47,246 nucleotides of DNA from an uncultured Solobacterium sp. (GCA_938039295.1 CALHUY010000014.1:1-47246); one strand, 5' to 3'. Shown: positions 8,373 through 15,684, numbered from the stretch's first letter. The notes: generated by a model not told the origin, from the sequence alone. Translations and numbers: made by a program.

Positions 8373-8933
8373 TTATTGTTGTAAGAATGAGTGTTCATAT
8401 TGAATCCCATTCTTTACGTTTTCTAATGTCTGTTTATCACAGAGTGTTTCAATGATTTTTAATGCAAAATCAATCGTCGCACCCATACCACGACCAGTAA
8501 TCAAGTTACCATCTTTGACAGTCAATACTTGTTGGTATTCAGCACCAAAGCTTGCGTCATCAAATGTTGGATAACAGGTATACTTTCTGCCTTGTAGTAA
8601 ACCACGATGACCTAAAATCGATGGTGCTGCACAAATGGCACAGGATAACTTCCCTGCTTTAAAGTGTGCTTCATATAAATCAACGAGTTTCTGATTGTTT
8701 TCAAGATTTTTAGTACCTAGTTTTCCACCTGGCAAAATCATAACATCATATTCATTTTGAAACTCGCTAAATACTTTATCAGCCTCTATCTTCACTTGAT
8801 GTGATGTTGTAACTGTCAGTGTCTCATTCATTGAAATCATATCAATGGTTAAACCTGCACGACGTAATAAATCAACAGTGATAAGACCCTCACAGGTTTC
8901 AAATCCATCTGCCATAAAAATTGCACATTTCAT
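8373..8933 (-). CDS. DJ-1/PfpI family protein
   Basis: A 186-residue class I glutamine-amidotransferase-like protein of the DJ-1/ThiJ group. The nucleophile elbow is AICAAP with Cys101, the conserved acidic residue lies in the GFETCEG loop near residue 15, and LPGG occurs at 67-70. Relatives act as chaperones, deglycases/glyoxalases or in oxidative stress; none can be selected here. I place the start at 8933 because AGGAGGT lies six bases upstream; the ATG at 8951 would overlap that site. It is the first gene of the pepT-containing operon. Confidence 0.87.
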   Translation of the reverse strand: MKCAIFMADGFETCEGLITVDLLRRAGLTIDMISMNETLTVTTSHQVKIEADKVFSEFQNEYDVMILPGGKLGTKNLENNQKLVDLYEAHFKAGKLSCAICAAPSILGHRGLLQGRKYTCYPTFDDASFGAEYQQVLTVKDGNLITGRGMGATIDFALKIIETLCDKQTLENVKNGIQYEHSFLQQ

Positions 8934-9044
8934 TACGATACCTCCTGTCAAATGGTAGTTATCTTTTCTACTTATGATAAATATTATACACCCTAGCGGG
9001 CTTCGCTCATCATTTATACTTTATTAAATATATGCAGAAACATT

Positions 9045-9068
9045 ATAAAAACCACATTTCAGTGGTTT
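9045..9068 (-). terminator. Intrinsic terminator after the glycosylase gene
   Basis: Minus strand AAACCAC and GTGGTTT pair around a 6-base loop immediately after the stop codon of the uracil-DNA glycosylase-like gene, followed by TTTTAT. Confidence 0.75.
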
Positions 9069-9644
9069 CTATTTTAGAATTTGTTTTACGTGTTTTTGTA
9101 GTTCAATCACTACCTTCTCTTCAAACCAAGGATTCTTACCCAGCCATCTAAAGTTCAGTGGGCTTGGATGAACAATTGGGAAGTAGTCTGGAAGATACTC
9201 TTGATAGTTTTCAACTGTCTCTGTGAGATTCTTCTTTTTCTTTTTTCCAAGATAATAATCGATGGAATACTTTCCGACTAACAAAGTCAATTCAATATTT
9301 GGCATTAACTTCAAAAACTTCTCATGATATTCCTGTGCAATAAACTTGCGTGGTGGTAAATCGCCTGTCTTTGCCTTACCAGGATAGTAGAAATCCATTG
9401 GTAAGATTGCGATATCCTTACTATAGAATTCCTTATCATCAATTCCCATCCACTTACGTAAGCGAATACCAGATTGATCATCGAAAGGAATTCCTGATCG
9501 TTCTACGTGTGATCCTGGAGCTTGTCCAATAATTAAGATTTTTGCATTGGCATCCACCTGTAAGATAGGGTTATATCCGTTCTTTGTATATTCTTTATTC
9601 CGTGGATCTTTTTTCAACTCTTCTAATAATTTTTCTATTTTCAT
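9069..9644 (-). CDS. Uracil-DNA glycosylase superfamily protein
   Basis: A 191-residue protein of the UDG superfamily. Motif 1 appears as IIGQAPGSHVERSG with the following IPFDDQSG, and motif 2 as VHPSPLNFRW near the C-terminus, where the His inserts beside the flipped base. The length matches the short bacterial branch often annotated as uracil-DNA glycosylase family protein rather than classical Ung (about 225 residues). Excision of uracil from DNA is the family activity; specificity is inferred. AGAGGTT precedes the ATG. Terminators lie on both sides, so it is probably transcribed alone. Confidence 0.85.
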   Translation of the reverse strand: MKIEKLLEELKKDPRNKEYTKNGYNPILQVDANAKILIIGQAPGSHVERSGIPFDDQSGIRLRKWMGIDDKEFYSKDIAILPMDFYYPGKAKTGDLPPRKFIAQEYHEKFLKLMPNIELTLLVGKYSIDYYLGKKKKKNLTETVENYQEYLPDYFPIVHPSPLNFRWLGKNPWFEEKVVIELQKHVKQILK

Positions 9645-9661
9645 CTTTATAACCTCTGAAA

Positions 9662-9693
9662 GAAAAAATCCTGCTATCTTTCAATAACAGGAT
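9662..9693 (-). terminator. Intrinsic terminator of typA
   Basis: Minus strand ATCCTGTTA and TAGCAGGAT form a 9-position stem with one mismatch, followed by TTTTTTC, eight bases after the typA stop codon. Confidence 0.85.
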
Positions 9694-9700
9694 AAATCAA

Positions 9701-11533
9701 TTACATTTCAGATTCAATCTTTCCAATTTCACGAGCGTGTCTTCTACGATCGATTTCTGTTAGATACTTCTTACGAATACGAATATCTTCAGGTGTAATT
9801 TCTACGAGTTCATCATCATTGATAAATTCAATCGCAGCTTCTAATGACATGATACGTGGTGGGACAAGCTTCATCGCCTCATCGTTACCGGTGGAACGAA
9901 CAGCTGTCATCTTCTTGTTCTTGATTGGGTTAACACCCATATCCATATTCTTAGCAGATACACCGATAATCATACCTTCATAGACAGGTGTCTGTGCGCC
10001 AATGAATAATTGACCGCGTTCTTGAATATTCCAAAGTGCATATGTCATAGCACTTCCTGTTTCAGTGGAAATGAGTGCACCATTTTCACGCTGTGGAATT
10101 TCTCCCTTGAATGGTTCATAACCATCTAAACGCTGTACCATTGTACCTTCACCATGTGTCATATTGATGAAGTCAGATCTAAATCCGATTAATCCACGTG
10201 TAGGACACTTATAAGTGATACGTGTGTATGTACCAATTTCTTCCATGTCAGAAAGGATACCCTTACGTACATTGAGGGCAGAAATAACAGAACCAGAATA
10301 TTCTGTTGGAACGTCAATCACAACTTCCTCGATAGGTTCACATGTTACACCATCAATCTTCTTCATAATAACTTCAGGACGAGATACTGCAATTTCAAAG
10401 CCTTCACGACGCATCTGTTCTAGTAAGATTGTTAAGTGTAATTCACCACGACCAGATACCTTGAATGTATCTGTAGAATCTGTATCTTCAACCTTTAAAC
10501 CAACGTTTACTTCAAGTTCTTTATCTAAACGTTCACGAATATTACGTGAAGTTACAAACTTACCAACTTGTCCAGCAAATGGAGAATCATTAACCATGAA
10601 GTTCATGGAAAGTGTTGGCTCTTCAATCTTTAACATTGGCATTGGATCTGGAGAACCTTGAGGACAGAGTGTATCACCAATATTAATATCAGGGATACCA
10701 GAAATCATGCAAATCTCACCACACTGCACTTCATCAACAGAAACGCGACTCAATCCCTTGTAGATAAAAATCTGGTTTGTCTTTCCTTGATGTGCACTAC
10801 CATCCGCATTACATACTGTATAAGATGTTGCGGCCTTTAATGTACCTTTATATACACGTCCAATTCCTAAACGTCCAATATAATCATCATAAGCGAGTGC
10901 ACTAATTTGCATCTGTACTGGCTCATCAATCAAGTTTGGATAAGCTTGTGTATGATGGATAATTGTTTCAAATAGTGGGACGATATCTTCATTTGTACCA
11001 TCCTGCTCGTAATTAACAATACCCTCTCTAGCCTTACCAAATAGGATTGGGAAGTCTAACTGATCATCAGTTGCGTTTAGTTCGAGGAACAATTCATATA
11101 CTTCATCGATAACTTCATTAGCACGAGCATCCTGCTTATCCATCTTATTGATTAATAAAATAGGACGTAGACCTGCTTCTAATGACTTCTGTAACACGAA
11201 ACGTGTCTGTGGCATTGGTCCTTCTGCTGAGTCTACTAACAAGATAACCGTATCAACTGTTTTGATAATACGCTCAACTTCAGAAGAGAAGTCTGCGTGA
11301 CCAGGTGTATCAACGATATTAATCTTGTAGTCTTTGTATGTTACAGAGCAGTTCTTGGAATAAATCGTAATTCCTCTTTCACGTTCGAGATCGTTGGAGT
11401 CCATAATGCAGTCTACAACCTTCTCGTTATCTTTAAATACGTGACTCTGTTTGAGGAATGCGTCTACTAGCGTTGATTTTCCAGCATCAACGTGAGCAAT
11501 AACAGCAATGTTAATAATCTTTTGATAATCCAT
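9701..11533 (-). CDS. typA: Ribosome-binding GTPase TypA/BipA
   Basis: A 610-residue translational GTPase. The G domain begins with NIAVIAHVDAGKSTLVDAF (P-loop) and has ERGITIYSKN (switch I), VDTPGHADF (G3) and NKMD (G4); the C-terminal half has the BipA-type EF-G domain III/V and unique C-terminal domain. Family members act in 50S assembly and adaptation to cold or stress. Length is normal. AGAAGGTGA precedes the ATG and a near-ideal promoter lies upstream, divergent from tRNA-Leu. A terminator follows, so it is monocistronic. Confidence 0.97.
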   Translation of the reverse strand: MDYQKIINIAVIAHVDAGKSTLVDAFLKQSHVFKDNEKVVDCIMDSNDLERERGITIYSKNCSVTYKDYKINIVDTPGHADFSSEVERIIKTVDTVILLVDSAEGPMPQTRFVLQKSLEAGLRPILLINKMDKQDARANEVIDEVYELFLELNATDDQLDFPILFGKAREGIVNYEQDGTNEDIVPLFETIIHHTQAYPNLIDEPVQMQISALAYDDYIGRLGIGRVYKGTLKAATSYTVCNADGSAHQGKTNQIFIYKGLSRVSVDEVQCGEICMISGIPDINIGDTLCPQGSPDPMPMLKIEEPTLSMNFMVNDSPFAGQVGKFVTSRNIRERLDKELEVNVGLKVEDTDSTDTFKVSGRGELHLTILLEQMRREGFEIAVSRPEVIMKKIDGVTCEPIEEVVIDVPTEYSGSVISALNVRKGILSDMEEIGTYTRITYKCPTRGLIGFRSDFINMTHGEGTMVQRLDGYEPFKGEIPQRENGALISTETGSAMTYALWNIQERGQLFIGAQTPVYEGMIIGVSAKNMDMGVNPIKNKKMTAVRSTGNDEAMKLVPPRIMSLEAAIEFINDDELVEITPEDIRIRKKYLTEIDRRRHAREIGKIESEM

Positions 11534-11568
11534 CTTCTCTTCACCTTCTTTTAAGCATAAGCGGATAA

Positions 11569-11597
11569 ATTATATATTTTATAGCCATAAATTACAA
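11569..11597 (-). promoter_or_regulatory. typA promoter
   Basis: Minus strand TTGTAA, 17-bp spacer, TATAAT. The -10 ends 35 bases before the typA ATG. Confidence 0.8.
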
Positions 11598-11628
11598 CCC
11601 AAACCCACTTAAAATGCAGATGTTTTCA

Positions 11629-11657
11629 TTGACGATAGATGTGGAGGTTGCTATAAT
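11629..11657 (+). promoter_or_regulatory. tRNA-Leu promoter
   Basis: TTGACG, 17-bp spacer, TATAAT; the -10 ends 11 bases before the mature tRNA 5' end. It is divergent from the typA promoter 31 bases away. Confidence 0.88.
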
Positions 11658-11668
11658 ATTTGAGCGAT

Positions 11669-11750
11669 GCACCAGTGGTGGAATCGGCAGACACGTACGC
11701 TTGAGGGGCGTATGAGGCAACTCGTGCAAGTTCAAGTCTTGTCTGGTGCA
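11669..11750 (+). tRNA. tRNA-Leu (anticodon GAG)
   Basis: Acceptor arms GCACCAG and CTGGTGC pair fully with discriminator A. The anticodon stem TACGC/GCGTA frames the 7-base loop TTGAGGG, giving anticodon GAG (reads CTC and CTT). A long variable arm, as in class II tRNAs, and a T arm with GTTCAAG follow. CCA is not encoded. An insertion sequence starts 17 bases downstream, in what looks like the tRNA's own terminator. Confidence 0.95.
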
Positions 11751-11769
11751 CTAAAAAACCCACAAAATG

Positions 11770-11812
11770 AAGTGAACCCCAAAAGTTGGACAACAACTTA
11801 GGAGGTTCACTT
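11770..11812 (+). promoter_or_regulatory. IS left-end hairpin covering the transposase RBS
   Basis: AAGTGAACC (11770-11778) in the left terminal repeat is perfectly complementary to GGTTCACTT (11804-11812), which includes the last two bases of the AGGAGG ribosome binding site at 11800-11805. A transcript entering from outside the element would fold this 9-bp stem and hide the site. The downstream TTTTATT could also make it a weak terminator. Confidence 0.65.
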
Positions 11813-11817
11813 TTATT

Positions 11818-13227
11818 ATGAAATTTACATTTGAAGACAAAGTCCAAATCTACAATGAACGTAAACGTGGATTCACAATTCCGCAACTCCATTTAAAATG
11901 GAAAATGCAAAAATCTAAAATTAAATATATTGTTAGACTAGTTGATAGACATGGAATTGATATTCTACGCCATATTTATCATGATTACTCTGCTGAATTT
12001 AAAGAAGAAGCCATCTATAGAGTATTAACACTTCATGAGTCAATAAAGAGCGTGTCAATAGATTTAGGATTATCTACCGATAGTATTCTACTTAGATGGA
12101 TTAAAGAATACAAAGAAAATGGATATAATGTCGTTATAAGGAAGCGAGAACGACATGCCAAAGAAGAAAACAATCGAGGAGTTAGAGAAAGAAAACAAGT
12201 TCCTACGCGAGCAGAACTTGAGGTTATTAATAGAGAACGAATTCATAAAAAAATTAGATGCCTTAGTTGCGGAAAGAGAAGCACGAGAAAAGAAGAAATA
12301 GTTAGAGCGATATCGGAGCTAAGGCAAGAACTACAAGTGCCTGTTAGATTTATCATTCAAACAATCAATGACAGCACACACTTGCCTTATCATATCAGCC
12401 GCTCTGACTACTATTATTGGAAAGACAAACAAGATAGTGATTTCAAGTATGATGATGTTATGAATGATATCATCAATGTTTTCTATACCCATAAGGGAAG
12501 ATACGGATATCGACGTATTTATCTGGAAATCAGAAAGCTGTATCCAACGATCAATCATAAGACAGTACAAAGACTCATGCATAAGATGAGTCTATTTGGA
12601 AATACACCTAAAGCTAAATACAAATCATACAAAGGCAATATGAATGGTACAGTAAAGAACCACTTACTAGATGTCGTTATTGATGAAGAGAATCATAATA
12701 CATATTACAAACGTAACTTCTCAACAAATACAGTGAATGAGAAATGGACAACAGATGTATCAGAGTTCCATATAGCTGCTGGCAAGCTGTATCTATCACC
12801 AATCCTAGATATGCATAATAGAGAAATTGTATCTTGGGACATATCCAAACACCCAAATTATGAACAGATTTCCAATATGCTTACTATCGCATTTCAGAAA
12901 CATCCACATATAGAAGGACTAATATTCCATTCTGATCAAGGATGGCAATATCAAATGAATCAATACCATAATACTCTACGTGAATATGGAATCATCCAAT
13001 CGATGTCACGTAAGGGAAACTGCTTAGATAACTGTGTGATGGAGAACTTCTTTGGAAAGATGAAGAATGAGATGTTCTATGGACATGAATACGAATTCAA
13101 AACCTTAGATGAGCTAGAAAGTGCCATGAATGAATACATACACTATTACAACGAAGAAAGAATACAGACAAAATTAAAAGGCCTAACTCCTTGCCAGGCA
13201 AGGAATCAAGCCTTATCATGTCTGTAA
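11818..13227 (+). CDS. IS3-family transposase, single frame with scrambled middle
   Basis: One open frame of 469 codons joins an OrfA-like N-terminus (two helix-turn-helix segments, residues 1-110) to an intact OrfB integrase domain (about 162-469). The DDE triad is present: TTDVSEF, FHSDQG and, exactly 35 residues after the second Asp, ME in NCVMENFFGK; a KGNCLDNC motif precedes the Glu. Residues about 113-160 are not the normal coiled coil: that region encodes the expected leucine-zipper sequence in the +1 frame (12155-12301). A one-base insertion or two-base deletion in orfA near 12140-12155 would explain this. The protein as read may still be made, but its dimerisation segment would be lost. 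AGGAGG precedes the ATG. Confidence 0.85.
   Translation: MKFTFEDKVQIYNERKRGFTIPQLHLKWKMQKSKIKYIVRLVDRHGIDILRHIYHDYSAEFKEEAIYRVLTLHESIKSVSIDLGLSTDSILLRWIKEYKENGYNVVIRKRERHAKEENNRGVRERKQVPTRAELEVINRERIHKKIRCLSCGKRSTRKEEIVRAISELRQELQVPVRFIIQTINDSTHLPYHISRSDYYYWKDKQDSDFKYDDVMNDIINVFYTHKGRYGYRRIYLEIRKLYPTINHKTVQRLMHKMSLFGNTPKAKYKSYKGNMNGTVKNHLLDVVIDEENHNTYYKRNFSTNTVNEKWTTDVSEFHIAAGKLYLSPILDMHNREIVSWDISKHPNYEQISNMLTIAFQKHPHIEGLIFHSDQGWQYQMNQYHNTLREYGIIQSMSRKGNCLDNCVMENFFGKMKNEMFYGHEYEFKTLDELESAMNEYIHYYNEERIQTKLKGLTPCQARNQALSCL
12155..12301 (+). other. Displaced orfA tail with A7 frameshift site
   Basis: In the frame one base ahead of the transposase frame, this stretch reads as a 48-residue charged coiled coil beginning MPKKKTIEELEKENKFLREQ and ending in EAREKKK before TAG at 12299. 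That is the usual C-terminus of IS150-group OrfA. A run of seven A (12247-12253) is phased A_AAA_AAA in this frame, the classic slippery site for -1 frameshifting into OrfB. It shows that the N-terminal and C-terminal halves of orfA are out of register in this copy. AAGGA lies about 10 bases before the ATG, so separate initiation here is an alternative. Confidence 0.72.
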
Positions 13228-13345
13228 ATTACAGTGTCCAAGAAATTGGGTTCACTCCAAATACAGGGTCTTTTTCTAACAATATTATATATATAAATAA
13301 AAATTAGCTTGGATGATATGCTGAAATAAAAATGAAATGAGAAGG

Positions 13346-13398
13346 CTTTCACATTGAAAGGGATGTGTTTTTATTGAAAAACGGTCAAAAAACACATC
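13346..13398. other. Two adjacent dyads upstream of the S10 promoter
   Basis: CTTTCA-cat-TGAAAG (13346-13360) is followed directly by GATGTGTTTTT ... AAAAACACATC (13362-13372 and 13388-13398), a perfect 11-bp inverted repeat around 15 bases. No gene is visible in 13260-13432. They may be a protein-binding site upstream of the rpsJ promoter or a remnant terminator; the function is not known. Confidence 0.5.
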
Positions 13399-13432
13399 GA
13401 AATAAAAAGAGTAAAAATATCAAAAAAAGTGA

Positions 13433-13461
13433 TTGCAAAAGGGTTTTAGTAGTGTTACTAT
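13433..13461 (+). promoter_or_regulatory. Promoter of the S10-spc-alpha cluster
   Basis: TTGCAA, 17-bp spacer, TACTAT. Transcription would start near 13468, about 130 bases before rpsJ. Since it lies after the insertion sequence, the IS has not separated the cluster from this promoter. Confidence 0.8.
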
Positions 13462-13467
13462 ATTGAA

Positions 13468-13596
13468 GCACTCGTGTAGATGTGGAAGATTGCTGGCACG
13501 CCGATGTGCGTTGTCACAGCATGGTGTGATAACCAGGGAACTTCCGCGGAGCGATCCGTTACAAGATAACGGAGTGAATATAAGGAGGAAAAATTC
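13468..13596 (+). promoter_or_regulatory. Structured 5' leader of the S10 operon
   Basis: The roughly 130-base leader holds at least three hairpins: GCAC/GTGC near 13492-13509; TTGTCACA-gcatgg-TGTGATAA (13511-13532, one G-U pair); and TCCGTTA-caaga-TAACGGA (13555-13573), which sits just before the AAGGAGG ribosome binding site. Leaders of this operon are autoregulated by L4 in gamma-proteobacteria; whether the same holds here is inference. No uncoupled terminator with a T run is seen before rpsJ. It accounts for most of the 337-base gap between the IS and rpsJ. Confidence 0.6.
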
Positions 13597-13908
13597 ATGG
13601 CAAAGAACTCAGTAAGAATTCGTCTGAAGGCTTACGAGAACAGAAGCTTAGACGCTGCTAGCGAAAAGATCGTTAAGACAGCTACAAGCCACGGCGCAAA
13701 GAAGATCGTCGGACCTGTTCCGCTGCCTACTGAGCGTGAAGTTATTACAGTACTTCGCGCTGTCCACAAGTACAAGGATGCTCGTGAGCAATTCGAAATC
13801 CGTACACACAAGAGATTGATCGAAATTATCGGCCCATCCGCAGAAACAATCGATGCATTAAGTAGATTGGATTTGCCTTCTGGAGTTGATATCGAAATCA
13901 AGTTGTAG
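13597..13908 (+). CDS. rpsJ: Ribosomal protein S10
   Basis: A 103-residue protein of full S10 length starting MAKNSVRIRLKAY, with the conserved GPVPLPT and EQFEIRTHKR segments at mid-protein and SGVDIEIKL at the end. S10 (NusE) sits in the 30S head and also takes part in antitermination with NusB. It is the first gene of the S10-spc-alpha cluster, preceded by AAGGAGG and the structured leader; rplC follows after 22 bases. Confidence 0.98.
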   Translation: MAKNSVRIRLKAYENRSLDAASEKIVKTATSHGAKKIVGPVPLPTEREVITVLRAVHKYKDAREQFEIRTHKRLIEIIGPSAETIDALSRLDLPSGVDIEIKL

Positions 13909-13930
13909 AAAGGAACAGAGGTAAATACAA

Positions 13931-14689
13931 ATGAAGGGTATTTTAGGACGTAAGCTTGGTATGACCCAGGTATTCACGATCGAAGGAACTCTGATTCCTG
14001 TAACAGTGATCGATGTAAAACCGAACGTTGTACTACAAAAGAAAACAAAGGAAACTGATGGCTACGAAGCAGTTCAGTTAGGCTATGAGGATGTTAAGGA
14101 ACATCGTTCCAACAAGCCTGCTATCGGACATGCTAAGAAAGCTAATACAGCTCCTAAGCATTACATCAAGGAACTCAGAGCTGATGAGATGATGAACCTT
14201 GAAGTAGGTGCTGAAGTTAAGGCTGACTTGTTCAAGGTTGGTGACGTTGTAGACGTACAGGGAACAAGCAAGGGTAAGGGTTACAGCGGAACAATCGTTC
14301 GTAACAACGCTGCTCGCGGACCAATGACACACGGTTCAGGCCACCACAGACATATCGGTTCTCTTGCAACTAACGGTCGTAACAACGGCGTAGTTAACAA
14401 GGGTACAGTAATGCCTGGTCAAGAAGGTGTTTACACAACAACTAATCAGAACTTAACAATCGTTAAGGTTGACGCTAAAGAAGGATACATCCTTGTTAAG
14501 GGTAATGTTCCAGGACCACGTAAGGGATTGGTTGTTATCAAGACAACAGTTAAGCCAGTTAAGGAAGTTTCAGTTCCTGAATTAATTTCTTATGAAGGTG
14601 TTACTGTTGCAGAGGAACTAGAAAAGGTTTCTGAAACAATCGAAGCTGAATTAGCTGCTACAGCAGTTACTGAAGCTGAAGGAAAGTAG
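13931..14689 (+). CDS. rplC: Ribosomal protein L3
   Basis: A 252-residue L3 with the start MKGILGRKLGMTQVF and the central VDVQGTSKGKGYSGTI and GPMTHGSGHHRHIGS stretches that reach the peptidyl transferase centre. Most bacterial L3 proteins have about 210 residues. Here an acidic, Ala/Glu/Val-rich extension of roughly 40 residues follows the conserved end (from KEVSVPELIS onward). Similar tails occur in some Erysipelotrichia and Mollicutes; its role is unknown. It is an early 50S assembly protein, cotranscribed with rpsJ and rplD. Confidence 0.97.
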   Translation: MKGILGRKLGMTQVFTIEGTLIPVTVIDVKPNVVLQKKTKETDGYEAVQLGYEDVKEHRSNKPAIGHAKKANTAPKHYIKELRADEMMNLEVGAEVKADLFKVGDVVDVQGTSKGKGYSGTIVRNNAARGPMTHGSGHHRHIGSLATNGRNNGVVNKGTVMPGQEGVYTTTNQNLTIVKVDAKEGYILVKGNVPGPRKGLVVIKTTVKPVKEVSVPELISYEGVTVAEELEKVSETIEAELAATAVTEAEGK

Positions 14690-14701
14690 AGGATTTGATC
14701 A

Positions 14702-15331
14702 ATGGCTAAAATTGATGTATTCAATCAGGAAGCTAAGGCTGTTAAGTCCATCGAGCTATCTGATGCTGTATTTGGCATCGAACCAAATCAGCAAGCAATG
14801 TATGATGCGATCCTCGTCTACCAAGCAGGTTTAAGACAGGGAACACACGCTACATTAACTAGAGCTGAAGTATCCGGAACAGGTAAGAAGCCATTCCGTC
14901 AAAAGGGTACTGGTCGTGCTCGTCAGGGTTCTACACGCGCTACACAATGGAGACATGGTGGTATCGCATTTGGACCACAACCACGTAAGTATGATTTCAA
15001 GTTAAACCGTAAGGTTCGTCAGTTGGCTTTACGTTCTGCATTGAGTGAAAAGCTTCAGGAAAGTTCATTAACTGTTCTAGAGAACTTATCATTCGATGAG
15101 ATTAAGACAAAGAAGGCTGTAGCTTTGATGAATGCTTTCGGTTTCGACCGCAAGACATTATTCGTGGCTGAGGCTGATGAGGACTTCGACAATGCATATG
15201 TTTCAATGAGAAACATTCCAAATGCATTAGTTGTAACAGTGTCAAGCTTAAATGTATATGACATTGTAAATGCTGATAAGGTAGTCTTCACAGAAAAGGC
15301 TGCTGAAAAGGCTGGGGAGGTATTTGCATAA
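14702..15331 (+). CDS. rplD: Ribosomal protein L4
   Basis: A 209-residue L4/L1e protein with the exit-tunnel loop visible as GTGKKPFRQKGTGRARQGS followed by RGGIAFGP-like sequence (WRHGGIAFGPQPRKYDF). L4 binds 23S rRNA and, in some bacteria, represses this operon through the leader before rpsJ. Its TAA shares one base with the rplW ATG (TAATG), so the two are translationally coupled. Confidence 0.97.
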   Translation: MAKIDVFNQEAKAVKSIELSDAVFGIEPNQQAMYDAILVYQAGLRQGTHATLTRAEVSGTGKKPFRQKGTGRARQGSTRATQWRHGGIAFGPQPRKYDFKLNRKVRQLALRSALSEKLQESSLTVLENLSFDEIKTKKAVALMNAFGFDRKTLFVAEADEDFDNAYVSMRNIPNALVVTVSSLNVYDIVNADKVVFTEKAAEKAGEVFA

Positions 15332-15621
15332 TGAGCGCACGTGACATTATTGTTAGACCACTCGTAACAGAAAAGACAATGAAGCTTCAAGATAGCTTCA
15401 ATAAGGTAACATTTGAAGTTGCTAAGAATGCAAACAAAGTTTCTGTTGCTCAGGCAATCAAGGAAATCTACAACATTAAAGTAGAACGCGTTAATATCGT
15501 TAACGTTCATCCTAAGAAGAAGAGAATGGGCCGCTACGAAGGTACAACATCTGCTTATAAGAAGGCAATTGTTACATTACCTGAAGGTGCTACAATCGAT
15601 ATCTTCAATAGCGATAAATAA
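15331..15621 (+). CDS. rplW: Ribosomal protein L23
   Basis: A 96-residue L23 with DIIVRPLVTEKT at the start and NVHPKKKRMGRYEG in the rRNA-binding loop. It lies at the tunnel exit and is the docking site for trigger factor and SRP. It overlaps rplD by one base. The 63-base gap to rplB is the longest between rpsJ and secY and contains a possible RNA pseudoknot. Confidence 0.97.
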   Translation: MSARDIIVRPLVTEKTMKLQDSFNKVTFEVAKNANKVSVAQAIKEIYNIKVERVNIVNVHPKKKRMGRYEGTTSAYKKAIVTLPEGATIDIFNSDK

Positions 15622-15634
15622 GAGAATTAACTAT

Positions 15635-15667
15635 CGGAGGAATTCGCTATCTCCGGAAAATTGCGAA
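15635..15667 (+). promoter_or_regulatory. Candidate H-type pseudoknot before rplB
   Basis: Stem 1 pairs CGGAG (15635-15639) with CTCCG (15651-15655). Its loop contains TTCGC (15643-15647), which pairs with GCGAA (15663-15667) downstream. The two helices interleave as in an H-type pseudoknot with loops of 3, 3 and 7 bases, the last A-rich. The 3' strand abuts AAAGG, the only Shine-Dalgarno-like site of rplB, itself 14 bases from the ATG. Regulation of L2 synthesis is inference. Confidence 0.5.
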
Positions 15668-15684
15668 AGGAAAAGTGAAAGAAA

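Larger units (their letters stand above)
11768..13259 (+). mobile_element. IS3-family (IS150-like) insertion sequence, copy 1
   Basis: A 1492-bp element bounded by imperfect 25-bp inverted repeats, TGAAGTGAACCCCAAAAG... at the left and the complement of TGGAGTGAACCCAATTTC... at the right (19 of 25 positions match, both ending in TTGGACA). The right boundary is fixed by the second copy at 47201, where identity stops at the same base. It encodes a DDE transposase with orfA and orfB parts. Flanks read CACAAAA on the left and AATACAG on the right, so a perfect target duplication is not evident. Left and right flanks together (AAAAAACCC ... GGGTCTTTTT) look like a split intrinsic terminator of tRNA-Leu. 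Confidence 0.93.

Noticed and set aside
8941..9010. Promoter for the DJ-1/pepT operon with TATAAT near 8985-8995 on the minus strand
   Set aside because: A -10-like box is present but no -35 or TGn extension at correct spacing was found, so it is not listed as a feature.
11626..11892. Minus-strand 88-codon frame across tRNA-Leu and the IS left end
   Set aside because: It runs through the tRNA gene and terminal repeat and has no homology that I recognise.
11764..13262. Target-site duplication of IS copy 1
   Set aside because: Flanking bases AAAA and AATA agree only in part; no exact 3- or 4-bp duplication can be claimed.
15055..15510. 151-codon minus-strand frame opposite rplD-rplW
   Set aside because: Antisense of two conserved ribosomal protein genes with no start signal; the same applies to the other antisense frames across the cluster.
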